Notes under the pieces: generated by a model
Told to the model about the DNA's origin: nothing
The model's input: the letters and a program-made list of their open reading frames with translations, nothing else
Databases searched by the model: none
Source of the DNA: Pseudomonadota bacterium
Lineage (GTDB): Bacteria; Pseudomonadota; Gammaproteobacteria; Burkholderiales; Nitrosomonadaceae
Direction of reading: 5' to 3'
Length of the DNA stretch: 64,000 nucleotides
Assembly: GCA_018240285.1 (NCBI GenBank)
Contig: JAFEGA010000010.1
Coordinates: forward strand, 13,348 to 77,347
Made by a program: the position numbers and the translations under genes
In this document: positions 28,829 to 37,984 of the stretch, in pieces
Layout of the letters: every line of letters begins with the position of its first letter
Numbering within the stretch: the first letter of the stretch is position 1

Positions 28829-31321
28829 ATGCTCCTGTTTCTCTTCTATGTCATCCTGTTTGTCGTTGCCGTTGCCGGTCTGATTCTCGCGGTTCCTTTC
28901 CTGCGCCGCCATCTGGTCAGCAATCCGGTCTTGAAAATTTTCCGCAAAATGCTGCCGCCCATCTCGCAAACGGAGCAGGAAGCGCTGGATGCCGGTACGG
29001 TTTGGTGGGAGGGTGAATTATTCAGCGGCAAACCGGATTGGAAAAAGCTGCTGGCTTATCCCAAACCGCAATTGAGTGCGGAGGAGCAAGCATTTCTCGA
29101 TGGCCCGGTGGAGCAATTGTGCGCCATGCTCGACGAATGGAAAATCACGCACGAACTGAAGGATCTGCCGCCGGAAGTGTGGCAATTCATCAAGGACAAG
29201 GGTTTCTTCGGGCTGATCATTCCCAAGCAGTACGGCGGTTACGGTTTCTCGGCACTGGCGCATTCCGAAGTCGTGATGAAAATCGGCTCGCGCAGCGGCA
29301 CCGGGGCGGTCACGGTGATGGTGCCAAATTCCTTGGGACCGGCCGAGCTGCTACTGCATTACGGTACCGAGAAACAAAAAGAATATTACTTGCCGCGCTT
29401 GGCTAAAGGCCAGGAGGTACCTTGCTTTGCATTGACTTCGCCGGAAGCGGGTTCGGATGCAGGTGCGATGCCGGATTTTGGTATCGTGTGCCGCGGCGAG
29501 TATGGTGGCCAAAGCGATGTGCTGGGGATGAAGGTAACCTGGGAAAAACGCTATATCACCTTGGGCCCGGTAGCGACGATTCTCGGGCTGGCGTTCAAGC
29601 TGTACGATCCGGACCGGCTGCTGGGTAAAGGCGAAGATCTGGGCATTACGCTCGCGCTAATTCCGACCAACACGCCGGGCGTCAATATCGGGCGGCGGCA
29701 TTATCCGCTCAACGGCGCATTCCAGAACGGTCCGAACTGGGGCAAGGAAGTGTTCATTCCGATGGATTGGATTATCGGCGGGCAGGAAGGCGTCGGGCAA
29801 GGCTGGCGCATGCTGATGAACTGCCTGTCGGTCGGGCGCGCCATTTCATTGCCGGCCACCAGCGTGGGCGCGGCGAAATTGGCGGCACGCACCGCAGGTG
29901 CGTATAGCCGGGTGCGTACGCAATTCAAAACGCCGATCGGCTATTTTGAAGGCATCGAGGAAGCATTGGCGCGCATCGGCGGCAATACTTACATGATGGA
30001 CGCCGCGCGTGTTATGACCGCGAGTGCGGTCGATCTGGGCGAGAAACCTTCCGTCGCATCGGCGATCGTCAAATATCATCTGACCGAACGCGGACGCCAG
30101 GCGGTCAATGACGCGATGGACATTCACGGCGGCAAGGGCATCTGCATCGGGCCGAGAAACTATCTCGGGCGCACTTATCAACAGATCCCGGTAAGCATCA
30201 CGGTGGAAGGTGCCAACATACTGACGCGCAACATGATCATTTTCGGTCAGGGCGCGATCCGCTGCCATCCGTATCTGCTGAAAGAAGTCAACGCCACGCA
30301 TGATAACAATCCGGACAGCGCATCGCTGGCGTTTGACGAAGCCTTGATCGGGCACGCTAAATTCACCCTGCGCAACACGGCGAATGCTTTGATTTATGCG
30401 CTATTCGGCGACTATATCAAAGACAATGCGCCAGAAAATTGCGCGCCGGAAACGGCGGCTTATTACCGCCAATTGGCGCGTTACTCCGCTAGCTTTGCGT
30501 GTATCGCCGATATCGGATTGATGAGGCTGGGCGGATCGCTCAAACGCAGGGAACGTTTGTCCGCGCGGCTAGGCGATATTCTCAGCATGCTGTATCTGTG
30601 CTCGGCTACGCTGAAGCGTTTTGAAGACGATGGCCGTCCGGCTGCGGATTTGCCGTTGCTGCATTGGTCCATGCAGGATGCTTTGTATCGCTTGCAACAG
30701 GCATTCGATGAATTTCTGACTAACTTCCCGGCGCATATTGCCTTTATCTGGCTGCTGCGCGTGCTGGTGTTCCCGCTCGGCAAACAGTGCAGACTGCCGT
30801 CTGATTCGCTATCACACGAAGTGGCCCGCTTGATGATGGGACCGGGCGCTGTGCGCGACCGGCTGACTTCCGGTATTTTCGTGCCCACGGCGGATCATGA
30901 ACCGATGGCAGATTTGGAACAAGCTTTGCGTTGCGTCATCGAGTGCAGTGCCATCGAAGCCAAACTGCGCGAAGCGGTCAAGCAGCATAGAATCACCGAT
31001 CATGGCGATGGGCAGATTGCTCAGGCATTGCAATTGCACATCATCACGCAGGAAGAAGCGGATCTTCTCAATACGCTCAAAGATTTGCGCAGCCGGGTGG
31101 TTAAAGTGGATGATTTCCCGCCTGATTTTGGTCATGAATCAACACTGGGTGCGGGAATCTCCGGCGCTATCAGTCATGTGGCGAGTGCCGCCGGTGCGGG
31201 TGCTGCTGGTTTTGTCGCTGCGGTGAGTGCCGCAGCCGCTGCGGCTGCCGAAGTGGTGGAGAGCATTTCTGCAGACGAGGAGGGCAGCGGTGACGGTGAG
31301 GATGAACAAGACAAGGATTAG
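28829..31321 (+). CDS. fadE: Acyl-CoA dehydrogenase, FadE type
   Basis: FadE catalyses the first, FAD-dependent step of fatty acid beta-oxidation. The 830-residue chain has the N-terminal membrane segment of this subfamily (LFYVILFVVAVAGLILAVPF, residues 4-24), the FAD-binding core with FALTSPEAGSDAGAMPD, VGAAKLAARTAGAYSRVRTQ and AMDIHGGKGICIGPRNYLGR, and a C-terminal FadE-specific domain. The last 70 residues are rich in Ala and Gly and then acidic (EEGSGDGEDEQDKD), a low-complexity tail. The acyl-CoA synthetase gene follows 54 bases later, so activation and oxidation of fatty acids are probably co-expressed. Confidence 0.93.
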   Translation: MLLFLFYVILFVVAVAGLILAVPFLRRHLVSNPVLKIFRKMLPPISQTEQEALDAGTVWWEGELFSGKPDWKKLLAYPKPQLSAEEQAFLDGPVEQLCAMLDEWKITHELKDLPPEVWQFIKDKGFFGLIIPKQYGGYGFSALAHSEVVMKIGSRSGTGAVTVMVPNSLGPAELLLHYGTEKQKEYYLPRLAKGQEVPCFALTSPEAGSDAGAMPDFGIVCRGEYGGQSDVLGMKVTWEKRYITLGPVATILGLAFKLYDPDRLLGKGEDLGITLALIPTNTPGVNIGRRHYPLNGAFQNGPNWGKEVFIPMDWIIGGQEGVGQGWRMLMNCLSVGRAISLPATSVGAAKLAARTAGAYSRVRTQFKTPIGYFEGIEEALARIGGNTYMMDAARVMTASAVDLGEKPSVASAIVKYHLTERGRQAVNDAMDIHGGKGICIGPRNYLGRTYQQIPVSITVEGANILTRNMIIFGQGAIRCHPYLLKEVNATHDNNPDSASLAFDEALIGHAKFTLRNTANALIYALFGDYIKDNAPENCAPETAAYYRQLARYSASFACIADIGLMRLGGSLKRRERLSARLGDILSMLYLCSATLKRFEDDGRPAADLPLLHWSMQDALYRLQQAFDEFLTNFPAHIAFIWLLRVLVFPLGKQCRLPSDSLSHEVARLMMGPGAVRDRLTSGIFVPTADHEPMADLEQALRCVIECSAIEAKLREAVKQHRITDHGDGQIAQALQLHIITQEEADLLNTLKDLRSRVVKVDDFPPDFGHESTLGAGISGAISHVASAAGAGAAGFVAAVSAAAAAAAEVVESISADEEGSGDGEDEQDKD

Positions 31322-31375
31322 CGTGTGCTGAAAGCATGCGGATACTGACAGAAATAGCGGTATAAAAGGAACATT

Positions 31376-33208
31376 ATGCAAACCGAGCAAGCTGAAACGA
31401 CGAGTATCATTCCACTGGAAGCAGCAAAAACGCTGGACGGTCTTTTTAGAGAACGCGTGCAGCGTTCGCCGCAAAAGACCGCTTATCGTTATTTCGATCC
31501 GATCAGTGAACAATGGGCCGATTATACCTGGGAGCAAATGAATCAATGGGTCGCCCGCTGGCAGGCGGCGCTGCTCAAGGAATCGCTGGCTCCGGGAGAT
31601 CGTGTCGCGGTGATGATGAAAAATTGCCCGGAATGGGTGATGTTCGAGCAAGCGGCTTTGGGACTTGGATTGGTGGTGATTCCTTTATATACCGACGACC
31701 GGGTTGAGAACGCAGCGTACGTCATCAACGATGCCGACGTTAAATTGTTGCTGCTGGACAACTCGCGGCAATGGCAGCAGTTTCTCACCATACACGATGA
31801 CGTGGTGAGATTGCAGCGCATCATCATCGTCCGGCCGTTCGAGCCGGATAGCATCGATGCCTGCGACAACGTGCGTGTTGTGGCGGCAATGGATTGGCTG
31901 TCATCGGGTCATGCCGGTGAGGTGCAGCATATTCCGCATGATTCGCATACGCTGGCCACGATCATTTATACCTCCGGCACGTCCGGTCGCCCTAAAGGTG
32001 TGATGCTCAGTCATCACAACATTTTGAGCAATGCTTATAGCTGCTTGCAAGTGATTCCGGTGCTACCGGAAGATTTGCTGCTATCCTTTTTGCCGCTGTC
32101 GCATACATTCGAACGCACATCGGGTTATTACGTGCCGATGATGGCGGGCGCGACGATTGCGTACGCACGGTCGATTCCGCAATTGCAGGAAGATTTGCTG
32201 ACCATTCGTCCGACTTTGCTGATTTCTGTGCCGCGCATCTACGAACGGGTTTATTCGGGTATCCGGGCAAAACTGGCCGAGGGTTCCGGTTTCGCGCGCT
32301 GGCTGTTTAACTTTGCGGTTGAGGTGGGATACAGCCACTTCGAGCTTGAGCAAGGCCGGGGGTACCGGCGCTTGTCGCATCTGTTGTGGCCAATATTAAA
32401 GAAATTGGTTGCGGATAAAGTCATGGCCAAGCTGGGCGGGCGCTTGCGGATGGTGATGAGTGGCGGCGCCGCTTTGCCGCCGGATGTTTCGCGTATTTTT
32501 ATCGGTCTTGGGTTACCGGTGCTGCAAGGCTACGGTATGACGGAAAGCAGTCCGGTCGTGTGCGCCAACCGGCTCGAAGACAATGTGCCATCCAGTGTGG
32601 GATTGCCGATTCCCGGCGTGATGGTCAAACTGGGTGAGAGCAACGCACTGCTGGTTCGCGGGCCGAACGTGATGCTGGGATACTGGGGTAATCCTGACGC
32701 GACGAAAGCCGTGATCTCACCCGACGGCTGGTTGAATACCGGCGATATCGCGGCAATTGATGAACAGGGACATGTCACCATCACCGGGCGGTTGAAGGAA
32801 ATCATTGTGCTGTCGACCGGAGAGAAAGTGCCGCCGGCTGATATGGAGACGGCAATTCTGCGCGATCCGCTGTTTGAGCAAGTGATGTTAATTGGCGAAG
32901 CGCGTTCCTATTTGAGTGTTCTGGCGGTGTTGAATCCAACCCGGTGGCAGGAGCTTGCCGCGCATTATGGTTTGAATAACACGTTGGATAGCGAACAGCA
33001 GAAGCATCATCTGGAGAAAATCTTGCTGGAGAAAATTACATCGCAAACGAGCGGATTCCCCGGTTACGCCAAAATACGCCGTGTGGCGGTCATTCACGAG
33101 CCATGGAACGTGGAGAATGGATTGCTGACGCCAACGCTCAAATTAAAGCGTGCAAAAGTAATGGAAAAATATCAGGCTGAAGTGGATAGACTGTATGCCG
33201 GGCATTAA
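31376..33208 (+). CDS. Long-chain fatty acid-CoA ligase (AMP-binding)
   Basis: The 610 residues are a complete ANL-superfamily acyl-CoA synthetase: the phosphate-binding loop TIIYTSGTSGRPKGVMLSHH at about residues 196-215, QGYGMTESSPVV near 382-394, and the hinge NTGDIAAIDEQGHVTITGRL with the following KEI. The C-terminal catalytic lysine region (PTLKLKRAKVMEKYQAEVD) is intact. Its layout, with an interposed SGGAALPPDVSRIFIGLGLP motif, is that of bacterial FadD15/FACL-type long-chain ligases. It likely activates free fatty acids for the adjacent FadE. Confidence 0.9.
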   Translation: MQTEQAETTSIIPLEAAKTLDGLFRERVQRSPQKTAYRYFDPISEQWADYTWEQMNQWVARWQAALLKESLAPGDRVAVMMKNCPEWVMFEQAALGLGLVVIPLYTDDRVENAAYVINDADVKLLLLDNSRQWQQFLTIHDDVVRLQRIIIVRPFEPDSIDACDNVRVVAAMDWLSSGHAGEVQHIPHDSHTLATIIYTSGTSGRPKGVMLSHHNILSNAYSCLQVIPVLPEDLLLSFLPLSHTFERTSGYYVPMMAGATIAYARSIPQLQEDLLTIRPTLLISVPRIYERVYSGIRAKLAEGSGFARWLFNFAVEVGYSHFELEQGRGYRRLSHLLWPILKKLVADKVMAKLGGRLRMVMSGGAALPPDVSRIFIGLGLPVLQGYGMTESSPVVCANRLEDNVPSSVGLPIPGVMVKLGESNALLVRGPNVMLGYWGNPDATKAVISPDGWLNTGDIAAIDEQGHVTITGRLKEIIVLSTGEKVPPADMETAILRDPLFEQVMLIGEARSYLSVLAVLNPTRWQELAAHYGLNNTLDSEQQKHHLEKILLEKITSQTSGFPGYAKIRRVAVIHEPWNVENGLLTPTLKLKRAKVMEKYQAEVDRLYAGH

Positions 33209-33220
33209 GGGAGTAAACCG

Positions 33221-33580
33221 ATGGCAAAAGACATGAGTAAGCTGGATAAAGTCGTTCTGGAAGCGCGCCGCAATGCGGAAAAACGCGCGCAAGGCTATCG
33301 TGAGCAAGCGCTGAAACTGTTTCCCTGGGTTTGCGGCCGTTGCGCACGCACATTCGATCATAAGAATCTGCAGTTATTGGAAGTGCATCACAAGAACAGC
33401 AATCACGACGACAATCCGCCCGACGGCAGCAACTGGGAACTCCTGTGTACCTATTGCCATGAGCATGAACATTCCAAGCTGAAGGATTCTATGGGCCGTA
33501 CGGATAGCGGACAAAACGGAACGGCGGCAACATTCAGTCCTTTTGCCAATTTGAAGGATATGCTGAAGAATAAGCCTTAG
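33221..33580 (+). CDS. yajD: YajD-like HNH nuclease family protein
   Basis: The 119 residues contain a compact HNH domain: two zinc-binding Cys pairs (CGRC near residue 31 and CTYC near residue 77), LEVHHKNSNHDDNPPDGSNW with the catalytic His pair, and HEHEHSK. The N-terminal 25 residues are charged (RRNAEKRAQGYREQALK). Length and motif spacing match E. coli YajD, whose role is poorly known. It begins 12 bases after the acyl-CoA synthetase gene and may be co-transcribed without functional link. Confidence 0.85.
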   Translation: MAKDMSKLDKVVLEARRNAEKRAQGYREQALKLFPWVCGRCARTFDHKNLQLLEVHHKNSNHDDNPPDGSNWELLCTYCHEHEHSKLKDSMGRTDSGQNGTAATFSPFANLKDMLKNKP

Positions 33581-33585
33581 TACAG

Positions 33586-33610
33586 GTGCCGCTTGGCTTT
33601 GCTGCGGCAC
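33586..33610 (+). terminator. Stem-loop after yajD, possible terminator
   Basis: GTGCCGC (33586-33592) pairs perfectly with GCGGCAC (33604-33610) around an 11-base loop, six bases after the stop codon. The downstream sequence TGTTCGTTGTGTT is moderately T-rich but not a clean U-tract. Confidence 0.45.
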
Positions 33611-33616
33611 TGTTCG

Positions 33617-33644
33617 TTGTGTTGGAGCAACAGGCGGCTATAAT
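33617..33644 (+). promoter_or_regulatory. Candidate sigma-70 promoter of the helix-hairpin-helix gene
   Basis: TTGTGT (33617-33622) and a perfect TATAAT (33639-33644) are 16 bases apart. Transcription would start near 33651, just before the AAAGGAG ribosome binding site (about 33660) of the gene at 33674. It follows the stem-loop above, consistent with a new transcription unit. Confidence 0.55.
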
Positions 33645-33673
33645 GAGTTTTTCCAGCTAAAAGGAGTCAGGGT

Positions 33674-34099
33674 ATGGTGAAGTTGACGGATGTCAAAGGA
33701 ATCGGTCCGGCGGCGCTCAAGGTGTTGGCGGAGCACAAAATCAAAACGGTCGAAGCGCTGGCCGCGATTAGTCTGGCCGAGTTGCAAAAGATGCCAGGAT
33801 TCAAAGGCGATATACGTGCGCGCGCAGTGAAGCAGGCAGCGGCGGATTGTTTGCAAGGAAAAATAACCAAGCCAACAAGCATAACCGGCAATAACGCTCA
33901 AGCGGCGGCTAAAGAGACTGTAAAACCGGAGATTGCCGTCAGCTCGGCCGTGAATCAATCCGAAACCGGAAAAGTGAAGGATAAAAGCAAAAAGAAAGTT
34001 CGGAAAGATGACAAGAAAAAAGTAAAAGACAAAGAAAAGAAAAAGAAGAATAAAGATAAAAAGAAAGACGATAAGAAAAAGGACAAAAAGAAATCATAA
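33674..34099 (+). CDS. Helix-hairpin-helix protein with lysine-rich tail
   Basis: The first 60 of 141 residues make a helix-hairpin-helix pair: VKGIGPAALKVLAEHKIKTV and ELQKMPGFKGDIRARAVK, a fold that binds DNA backbone non-specifically. The last 50 residues are almost only Lys and Asp, with repeated KKDKKK blocks, as in histone H1-like tails. A nucleoid-associated or DNA-condensing role is plausible but inferred. The gene ends in a 6-base overlap with the convergent sixA gene. Confidence 0.75.
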   Translation: MVKLTDVKGIGPAALKVLAEHKIKTVEALAAISLAELQKMPGFKGDIRARAVKQAAADCLQGKITKPTSITGNNAQAAAKETVKPEIAVSSAVNQSETGKVKDKSKKKVRKDDKKKVKDKEKKKKNKDKKKDDKKKDKKKS

Positions 34100-34606
34100 T
34101 TCCTTCGGTCTGACTAGATACTGCAATTGCGCTTGATGAGCTTTTGCCGAGATGGGCGCAGTACCGAAATCCAGTACGGCAACCGCCGCGGTAGTGAGTA
34201 ATTTGCCGGACTTATTGAGCAGCGGGGGTTCTTTGGATAAATGGCAGAGCAGTTGATCCAAACCGGGATTGTGACCAATGACGAGAAGCGTGCGGATTCC
34301 TTCACTGTGTTGCTGGATCAGTGCAATCAGATCGGGTAACGATGCTTGGTAAATTCTGCTTTCCCAAAGTATGCTTTTTTGCGGCAGGTTCAGTTGCTCC
34401 AGTACCAGCTGACCGGTTTGTTCGGCCCGCAATGCCGGTGAACATAGGATTTGGCCGATGCGGAATGGCTGCTGCTTCAGCCATTGCCCCATTTGCATTG
34501 CAGCTTTCCTGCCGCGTGCTGTCAGCGGCCGGTCGAAATCCGGAGTGCCTTCTTCACACCAATCGGACTTGGCATGCCGCATGATGATCAGCTGATGTTT
34601 TTGCAT
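34094..34606 (-). CDS. sixA: Phosphohistidine phosphatase SixA
   Basis: I start the protein at the ATG at 34606 (MQKHQLIIMRHAKSDW); 7 further upstream residues are unlikely to be translated. The 170-residue product has the RHG motif as RHAKSD, the LTARGRKAAMQMGQWLKQQP helix, SPALRAEQTGQL, and the second catalytic His in LLVIGHNPGLDQLLC. SixA dephosphorylates phosphohistidine residues of phosphorelay or PTS-type proteins. It is divergent from the ppx gene, with which it shares a short intergenic region. Confidence 0.88.
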   Translation of the reverse strand: MQKHQLIIMRHAKSDWCEEGTPDFDRPLTARGRKAAMQMGQWLKQQPFRIGQILCSPALRAEQTGQLVLEQLNLPQKSILWESRIYQASLPDLIALIQQHSEGIRTLLVIGHNPGLDQLLCHLSKEPPLLNKSGKLLTTAAVAVLDFGTAPISAKAHQAQLQYLVRPKEL

Positions 34607-34653
34607 GGCTTGGCCTATAAAAACCATTCATTAATTTACATATTATCACCCTT

Positions 34654-36150
34654 ATGGCGCCGAATATGGATGAATCCTACGCAGCGGTGGACTTAGGTTC
34701 CAACAGTTTCCACATGATTGTGGCCAATTGGACGGATGGCCGCTTGCAGATCATCGATCGCATGAAAGAAATGGTGCGCTTGGCCTCGGGACTGAACGAC
34801 AAGCAGGAATTGACGAAAGAATCCATGCAACGGGCACTGGAGTGTTTGCAGCGCTTTGGTCAGCGCATCCGCGAAATTCCTCATTTGAATGTGCGCGCCG
34901 TCGGCACGAATACGCTGCGTCAAGCTCGCAACGGCGCCGACTTTTTGCTGCAAGCGCATCAGGCGCTGGGGCATCCGATCGAGATCATTGCCGGACGTGA
35001 AGAAGCCAGGCTCATTTATTCCGGTGTCGCGCATACGTTGTACGATCAAGTGAATAAACGCCTGGTGATCGACATCGGCGGCGGCAGCACGGAACTCATC
35101 ATCGGCCAGGGATTCGACACGTACCAAACGGAAAGCCTGTACATGGGCTGCGTCAATATGAGTCAGCGCTTTTTCGACGACGGCAAGATCAAAGCCAAGA
35201 AAATGCGCAAAGCCATCTTATTTGCGATGCAGGAACTGGAATCGCTGGAAACGGCGTACAAGAAAATGGGCTGGGACTACGCTTTGGGTTCTTCCGGCAC
35301 GATTACGGCCATACGTGATGTGGTGCAGGCGCAAGGCTGGTGCGATTCGGGGATTACCCTGCCGGCATTGACGCAATTGCTGGATGCATTGGTTGCGATC
35401 GGTGATAGCGCGCTGCTCGACTTTGCTGGTTTGTCGGAACGCAGAAAACCGGTGTTTGCCAGCGGTGTCGCGATATTGTACGGTGTTTTTGAAGCGCTCA
35501 ATCTGAAGAAAATCGACGTATCCGAAGGCGCGCTGCGCGAAGGCTTGTTGTATGACCTGATCGGCCGGGTGCACGATGAAGATATCCGGGATAAGACGAT
35601 TATGGCAGTGGCGCAACGATACAGCGTCGATATGGAACAAGCCGGGCGGGTTAAAGAAACGGCCGAGAACTTTTTTCATCAGATAAAAACCGCTTGGGAA
35701 TTGGATGAAAAAAACGACCTGAAATTGTTGCGCTGGGGCGCTTACTTGCATGAAATCGGTTTATCGGTCGCGCATAACCAATATCACCGGCATGGCGCTT
35801 ATCTCACCGCCAACTCGGACTTACCCGGATTCTCGCGCCAGGAGCAAATGAAGCTGGCGATGCTGGTGCGTAGCCACCGGCGCAAGTTTCCCGTGGAAGA
35901 ATTCGAATCAATCGCTGTGGCACTGAAAACGCCCGTCATGCGGTTGTGCGTTCTGTTAAGGCTGGCGGTGGTATTGCACAGAAGCCGTTCCAACGCCAAT
36001 CTGCCGGAAATACTGCTATATGTGAATAAAAACCGCGTGAATCTGGATTTCCCCGTCAGTTGGCTGGATCGTCATCCCTTGACACTGGTTGATCTCATCA
36101 CGGAGCAAGGTTTTTTGCAGATCGCAGACATCAAGCTATCCTTCCATTGA
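34654..36150 (+). CDS. ppx: Exopolyphosphatase, Ppx/GppA family
   Basis: The 498-residue protein begins with AAVDLGSNSFHMIVANW (first phosphate-binding loop) and has IDIGGGSTELIIGQG (second loop) near residue 138 and GTNTLRQARNGADFL near 92. The C-terminal 190 residues form the HD-like helical domain (LLRWGAYLHEIGLSVAHNQY). Members release phosphate from polyphosphate or convert pppGpp. The polyphosphate kinase gene lies 8 kb downstream on the other strand. The start codon is uncertain between 34654 and 34666; neither has a good ribosome binding site. Confidence 0.9.
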   Translation: MAPNMDESYAAVDLGSNSFHMIVANWTDGRLQIIDRMKEMVRLASGLNDKQELTKESMQRALECLQRFGQRIREIPHLNVRAVGTNTLRQARNGADFLLQAHQALGHPIEIIAGREEARLIYSGVAHTLYDQVNKRLVIDIGGGSTELIIGQGFDTYQTESLYMGCVNMSQRFFDDGKIKAKKMRKAILFAMQELESLETAYKKMGWDYALGSSGTITAIRDVVQAQGWCDSGITLPALTQLLDALVAIGDSALLDFAGLSERRKPVFASGVAILYGVFEALNLKKIDVSEGALREGLLYDLIGRVHDEDIRDKTIMAVAQRYSVDMEQAGRVKETAENFFHQIKTAWELDEKNDLKLLRWGAYLHEIGLSVAHNQYHRHGAYLTANSDLPGFSRQEQMKLAMLVRSHRRKFPVEEFESIAVALKTPVMRLCVLLRLAVVLHRSRSNANLPEILLYVNKNRVNLDFPVSWLDRHPLTLVDLITEQGFLQIADIKLSFH

Positions 36151-36334
36151 ATATACGAAATTACCGCGGGAGTATGTGCTGGTTTTATGTCCGGAACAAT
36201 GCATCGAGGTCATTGCAAACTATTGAATTTATGGATCTCGTGCGCTAGATTGCTGCTTTTTGCGATGTCGGAAAAGCGGATTCTCTTTATTCAAAGTTTT
36301 ACCCATTGATGTTCCAATGTGAAAGGGGTGTGAC

Positions 36335-37984
36335 ATGCAATCAGGAAAATTTGCGCATCGGTTTGGCGGAATTTGCAGCATAGGGTTGTTTTTGCTTCTG
36401 ATTCTATCGGTCCCTGCGGCAGCTGAAGAATGGATTTATACCGTCCGGCCCGGCGATAATTTATGGAATCTGACCGAGCGGCATCTCAAAAGCATGGACT
36501 ACGTGCCGCGATTGCAGCAGCTCAATGGCGTGAAAAATCCCTACGTAATCCCGCCCGGCACTCAGTTGCGCATTCCGGTAGCTTGGAGCAAAGTGCAGGA
36601 CACATCGGCGCGAGTGGCGAGCGTGTATGGTACGGCGGCCGTGCTGCGCGAGAATCAAGGACGCATGCCAATCGAACAAGGCATGCAACTGCTGACCGGC
36701 GATGAAATACACAGCGGCAACGATGCTTTCGTAATGGTGGAATTCGCCGACAATTCGCATATGCGGGTGCAGGAAAATACTCAGTTGCGCTTCGACAATA
36801 TGCGCATTTTCGGTGATCACGGCTTGACTGAAACCTTGATCGATTTGCAGCAGGGACGCACGGAAAGCGCAGTGCCGGAAAAATCCGGAAAAGCCACGCG
36901 TTTCAGGATCAAAACACCATCCGCAATCAGCTCGGTGCGCGGCACGGATTTCCGGGTCGGCGTCATCGAAGCGCAGCCGGGCACCAGCAGCGAAGTGCTG
37001 GCCGGTAGTGTCGAAGTCGCGGGTGAGAAAAGAAATATCAAAGTGCCGGCTGATTACGGTACGATGACCGTGCCAGGCAAACCACCAGTAGCGCCGGTCA
37101 AGTTGCTGCCGCCGCCGGACCTGTCAGAAGCCCCCCAGTACTATCAGAGTTTGCCGCTGGTGATTAAATTCAACCCGCTGGCGGGTGCGCATGCGTACCG
37201 TGCGCAAATTGCCACTGACCGGGATTTCAAAAATTTACGGTCGGAATTTACCACTTCCAGTTTGCCTTTCCGCGACGGCGAAATCCCCGATGGGGATTAT
37301 TGGCTGAGGGTGCGTGGGATCGATGGTTTATCCATTGAAGGCAAGGATGCGGTCATTCCTTTCGCACTCAATGCCTATCCGGAAGCACCTTTTATTCTCG
37401 CGCCATTACCCGGCGGCATGGCGGAGCCGGAGAAGCAGCAATTCAAATGGGCAGCACAGACCGAGGTGTCGCATTATGCGGTCATGATCAGCAAGGATGC
37501 CGATTTCTCGACCTCGCTGTACTTTAATCCCGAGGTCAAGGAAAACAGCGTGACATTATCCGAGTCGCTTACTCCCGGCCATTATTTCTGGCGGATCTTC
37601 TCGGTTTCAGCGCGCGAAGGCGCAGGGCCGTTCAGCGACACCATGGCGTTCCGGGTGCCTTATCCCGCACCGGCGGTGGGAGAAGCGCAGCTCGACGACG
37701 GCAAAATGACGTTCGCCTGGCGCGCTGCTGCGGAAGGTCAGCGTTTTCAGTTCCAGTTTGCGCGCGATCAGGAATTCACCGACATTATTCACGAGGAATC
37801 GACCGCCGCTTCGCAACTGACGATCGCGAAGCCGGACAGCGGTACCTATTATCTCCGCATCAAAACCATCGAATCGGACGGTTTCCAAGGGCCATGGGGA
37901 AAGCCGCAGGCGGTTGAAGTTCCATTTGGTATTTCCTACTGGTTCATGTTGTTGATGCTGTTGCCGCTGCTTGTGCTGATATGA
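36335..37984 (+). CDS. Exported LysM-FecR domain protein
   Basis: The 549 residues start with a signal peptide (cleavage near residues 30-31, VPAAAEEW). A LysM domain follows at about 34-80 (YTVRPGDNLWNLTERHLKSM, ending PPGTQLRIP), then a FecR domain at about 95-225 (GDEIHSGNDAFVMVEFADNS, RFRIKTPSAISSVRGTDFRV), then two or three fibronectin-like beta modules (RAQIATDRDFKNLRSEF) and a C-terminal hydrophobic helix (FMLLMLLPLLVLI). It likely sits in the periplasm, bound to peptidoglycan and anchored at its end. It overlaps the CHASE2 gene by 4 bases (ATGA), a pairing seen in many proteobacteria and suggestive of a ligand-sensing partner. Confidence 0.88.
   Translation: MQSGKFAHRFGGICSIGLFLLLILSVPAAAEEWIYTVRPGDNLWNLTERHLKSMDYVPRLQQLNGVKNPYVIPPGTQLRIPVAWSKVQDTSARVASVYGTAAVLRENQGRMPIEQGMQLLTGDEIHSGNDAFVMVEFADNSHMRVQENTQLRFDNMRIFGDHGLTETLIDLQQGRTESAVPEKSGKATRFRIKTPSAISSVRGTDFRVGVIEAQPGTSSEVLAGSVEVAGEKRNIKVPADYGTMTVPGKPPVAPVKLLPPPDLSEAPQYYQSLPLVIKFNPLAGAHAYRAQIATDRDFKNLRSEFTTSSLPFRDGEIPDGDYWLRVRGIDGLSIEGKDAVIPFALNAYPEAPFILAPLPGGMAEPEKQQFKWAAQTEVSHYAVMISKDADFSTSLYFNPEVKENSVTLSESLTPGHYFWRIFSVSAREGAGPFSDTMAFRVPYPAPAVGEAQLDDGKMTFAWRAAAEGQRFQFQFARDQEFTDIIHEESTAASQLTIAKPDSGTYYLRIKTIESDGFQGPWGKPQAVEVPFGISYWFMLLMLLPLLVLI

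Noticed and set aside
29846..30355. 169-codon minus-strand frame inside fadE
   Set aside because: It is antisense to a well-conserved FadE core and has no recognisable domain.
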